Source: a virus
Direction: 5' to 3' (one strand)
IMG/VR virus record: IMGVR_UViG_3300046005_001994
Coordinates: 1 to 21,570 of that record
DNA length: 21,570 nucleotides
Positions 20,733 to 21,570 of this stretch are shown here, one piece after another; positions within the stretch are counted from its first letter, which is position 1, and each line of letters opens with the position of its first letter. Position numbers and translations under genes: made by a program. The notes beneath the pieces were generated by a model. It worked only from the letters and a program-made list of their open reading frames with translations, did no database searches and was not told where the DNA came from.

Positions 20733-21395
20733 TTATTTTTTTAATTTAATTTTAAAAAGCATTCCTCCTTGTATACTAACGGTTTTAGCGTTGCTATAAC
20801 CTATACCAAAAGAGTATAAATAGTCTTTTTTACTTTTAAATATGAATGAAGGACCTGCAAAATTTACTATGTTTGTTTTATCAAATCCAAGGGTTGCACC
20901 TAAGAAAAACTGATTTTTAGGTAATTCAGTTACTATTATAGTTTCCTTAATAACTGGATATACTATATGAGAGCTAAATTTTCTCGATTCTATTTTATTT
21001 TTTGCTATAGTATCATTAATAACAACAAACGACAATGAATCTAATGTAAGTGTATCTTTATATAGTCTACTTGTATAATAATCTTTAATTATCGCTGATG
21101 TATCTATATTTAGAGGAATATAAATTGGGATTTCTTTTTCAATAGTAATGTCTTTACCTTTACGATATATGACTGTATTTTTTGAAATGTATGTAGTATC
21201 AATCGTATGTTTAAGTACGCTATATTTTTTCCCGTCAATTTTAATAATTTTTTTAGGTATAGGTGGGTGATTACCTCCACATCCTTTAATAAATAAAATT
21301 ATCAGGATTAGTACTATGATTAATAAAGATTTAAAATCTAATTTTTTTAGAAATACTAAAACATTTTTTAATACACCTAATATTATACTATACAT
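20733..21395 (-). CDS. Single-pass membrane protein with beta-rich C-terminus, unknown function
   Basis: This 220-residue protein begins MYSIILGVLKNVLVFLKKLD and has a strongly hydrophobic segment SLLIIVLILIILFIKGCGG at about 23-41, consistent with an inner-membrane anchor. A Cys near the end of the segment is a poor lipobox match (Lys two residues before it). The central part is polar (TIDTTYISKNTVIYRKGKDI, then DTLTLDSLSF). The end has alternating hydrophobic strands: NQFFLGATLGFDKTNIV, SFGIGYSNAKTVSIQGGMLF, resembling C-terminal strands of outer-membrane beta proteins. The ATG at 21393-21395 overlaps the upstream stop by 8 bases; a TTG at 21402-21404 would add three residues. It sits directly before terL. 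An envelope-spanning or lysis-related role is conceivable, but nothing shows it. Confidence 0.7.
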   Translation of the reverse strand: MYSIILGVLKNVLVFLKKLDFKSLLIIVLILIILFIKGCGGNHPPIPKKIIKIDGKKYSVLKHTIDTTYISKNTVIYRKGKDITIEKEIPIYIPLNIDTSAIIKDYYTSRLYKDTLTLDSLSFVVINDTIAKNKIESRKFSSHIVYPVIKETIIVTELPKNQFFLGATLGFDKTNIVNFAGPSFIFKSKKDYLYSFGIGYSNAKTVSIQGGMLFKIKLKK

Positions 21396-21570
21396 ATTTT
21401 TCAAGTTGTTCTATTTTTTTCTCTAATTCCTTTTTAGCGGCAGTTTTAACTTTTAATGAACGTAAAATTTCATCTTTATCAGATCCTTCAGCTTCTCTAT
21501 ATTCAGCAGCTAAGTCTTGCATATCTTTAGATAATGTTTTTAATTCTTTTTGAAATTTTAAAAGCCTTGT
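21388..21570 (-). CDS. C-terminal part of a coiled-coil protein (partial, enters from window edge)
   Basis: On the minus strand the frame beginning exactly at base 21570 is open for 60 codons and ends in TAG at 21388-21390. The peptide is charged and helical: TRLLKFQKELKTLSKDMQDL, then AAEYREAEGSDKDEILRSLK, ending KELEKKIEQLEKYV, with heptad-like spacing of L and I. Its stop overlaps the ATG of the membrane-protein gene by 8 bases (ATGTATAG), as is common in this operon. In T4 the small terminase subunit gp16, which has a central coiled coil, precedes gp17. Here a membrane-protein gene intervenes, so identity with TerS is only a possibility. Confidence 0.65.
   Translation of the reverse strand, partial: TRLLKFQKELKTLSKDMQDLAAEYREAEGSDKDEILRSLKVKTAAKKELEKKIEQLEKYV

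Noticed and set aside
21388-21570. Naming the partial coiled-coil protein as small terminase gp16
   Set aside because: Only 60 C-terminal residues are visible, they show a generic coiled coil, and a membrane-protein gene separates it from terL, so the identity cannot be supported.

Overview
The window is the virion-assembly block of a T4-like contractile-tailed phage (myovirus). Every supported gene lies on the minus strand, so transcription runs from base 21570 towards base 1. Recognisable homologues are terminase large subunit (gp17), portal (gp20), prohead protease (gp21), scaffold (gp22), major capsid protein (gp23), neck and tail-completion proteins (gp13, gp14, gp15), tail sheath (gp18), tail tube (gp19) and a gp26-type baseplate assembly protein, plus a PhoH-family ATPase. 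The DNA is clearly AT-rich. Almost no gene has a Shine-Dalgarno sequence; starts follow A-rich leaders such as AAATAAACAATG. That pattern fits a Bacteroidota (for example flavobacterial) host, but the host is inferred, not shown.

Layout in the direction of transcription. (1) 21570-19149: the C-terminus of a coiled-coil protein, a single-pass membrane protein of unknown role, then the packaging motor TerL. (2) 19137-13313: portal, an unrecognised 282-residue protein, four small or medium unknown genes where T4 keeps its prohead-core genes 67 and 68, then the gp21 protease, ending in a hairpin terminator. (3) 13113-10320: scaffold gp22 and major capsid gp23, ending in a strong terminator. (4) 10230-6099: PhoH, a small structural-type protein translationally coupled to a 931-residue collagen-like fibre protein, and a small unknown. 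(5) 6074-3268: gp13, gp14, gp15 and a small coiled-coil protein. (6) 3221-951: sheath and tube, ending in a terminator. (7) 843-1: the gp26-type protein, whose reading frame appears to continue by +1 frameshifting on a run of seven T into an ORF that leaves the window.

How the parts fit. Portal, scaffold, core proteins and capsid protein would build the prohead; gp21 would cleave at (L/I)xE-type sites; TerL would pump DNA through the portal; gp13/14 would close the neck; gp15 would cap the sheath-tube tail. The fibre and its partner probably decorate the particle.

Regulation. A short motif (ATATTTATAA on the coding strand) sits just upstream of eight genes, and in two cases directly after a terminator, so it is probably this phage's late promoter. 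It is the reverse complement of the classic T4 late promoter box. A second, 28-bp motif precedes only the sheath and the scaffold/capsid units. The largest gene-free stretch is 199 bp (13114-13312); there is no gap above 300 bp, and I see no tRNA, CRISPR array, insertion sequence or integrase.
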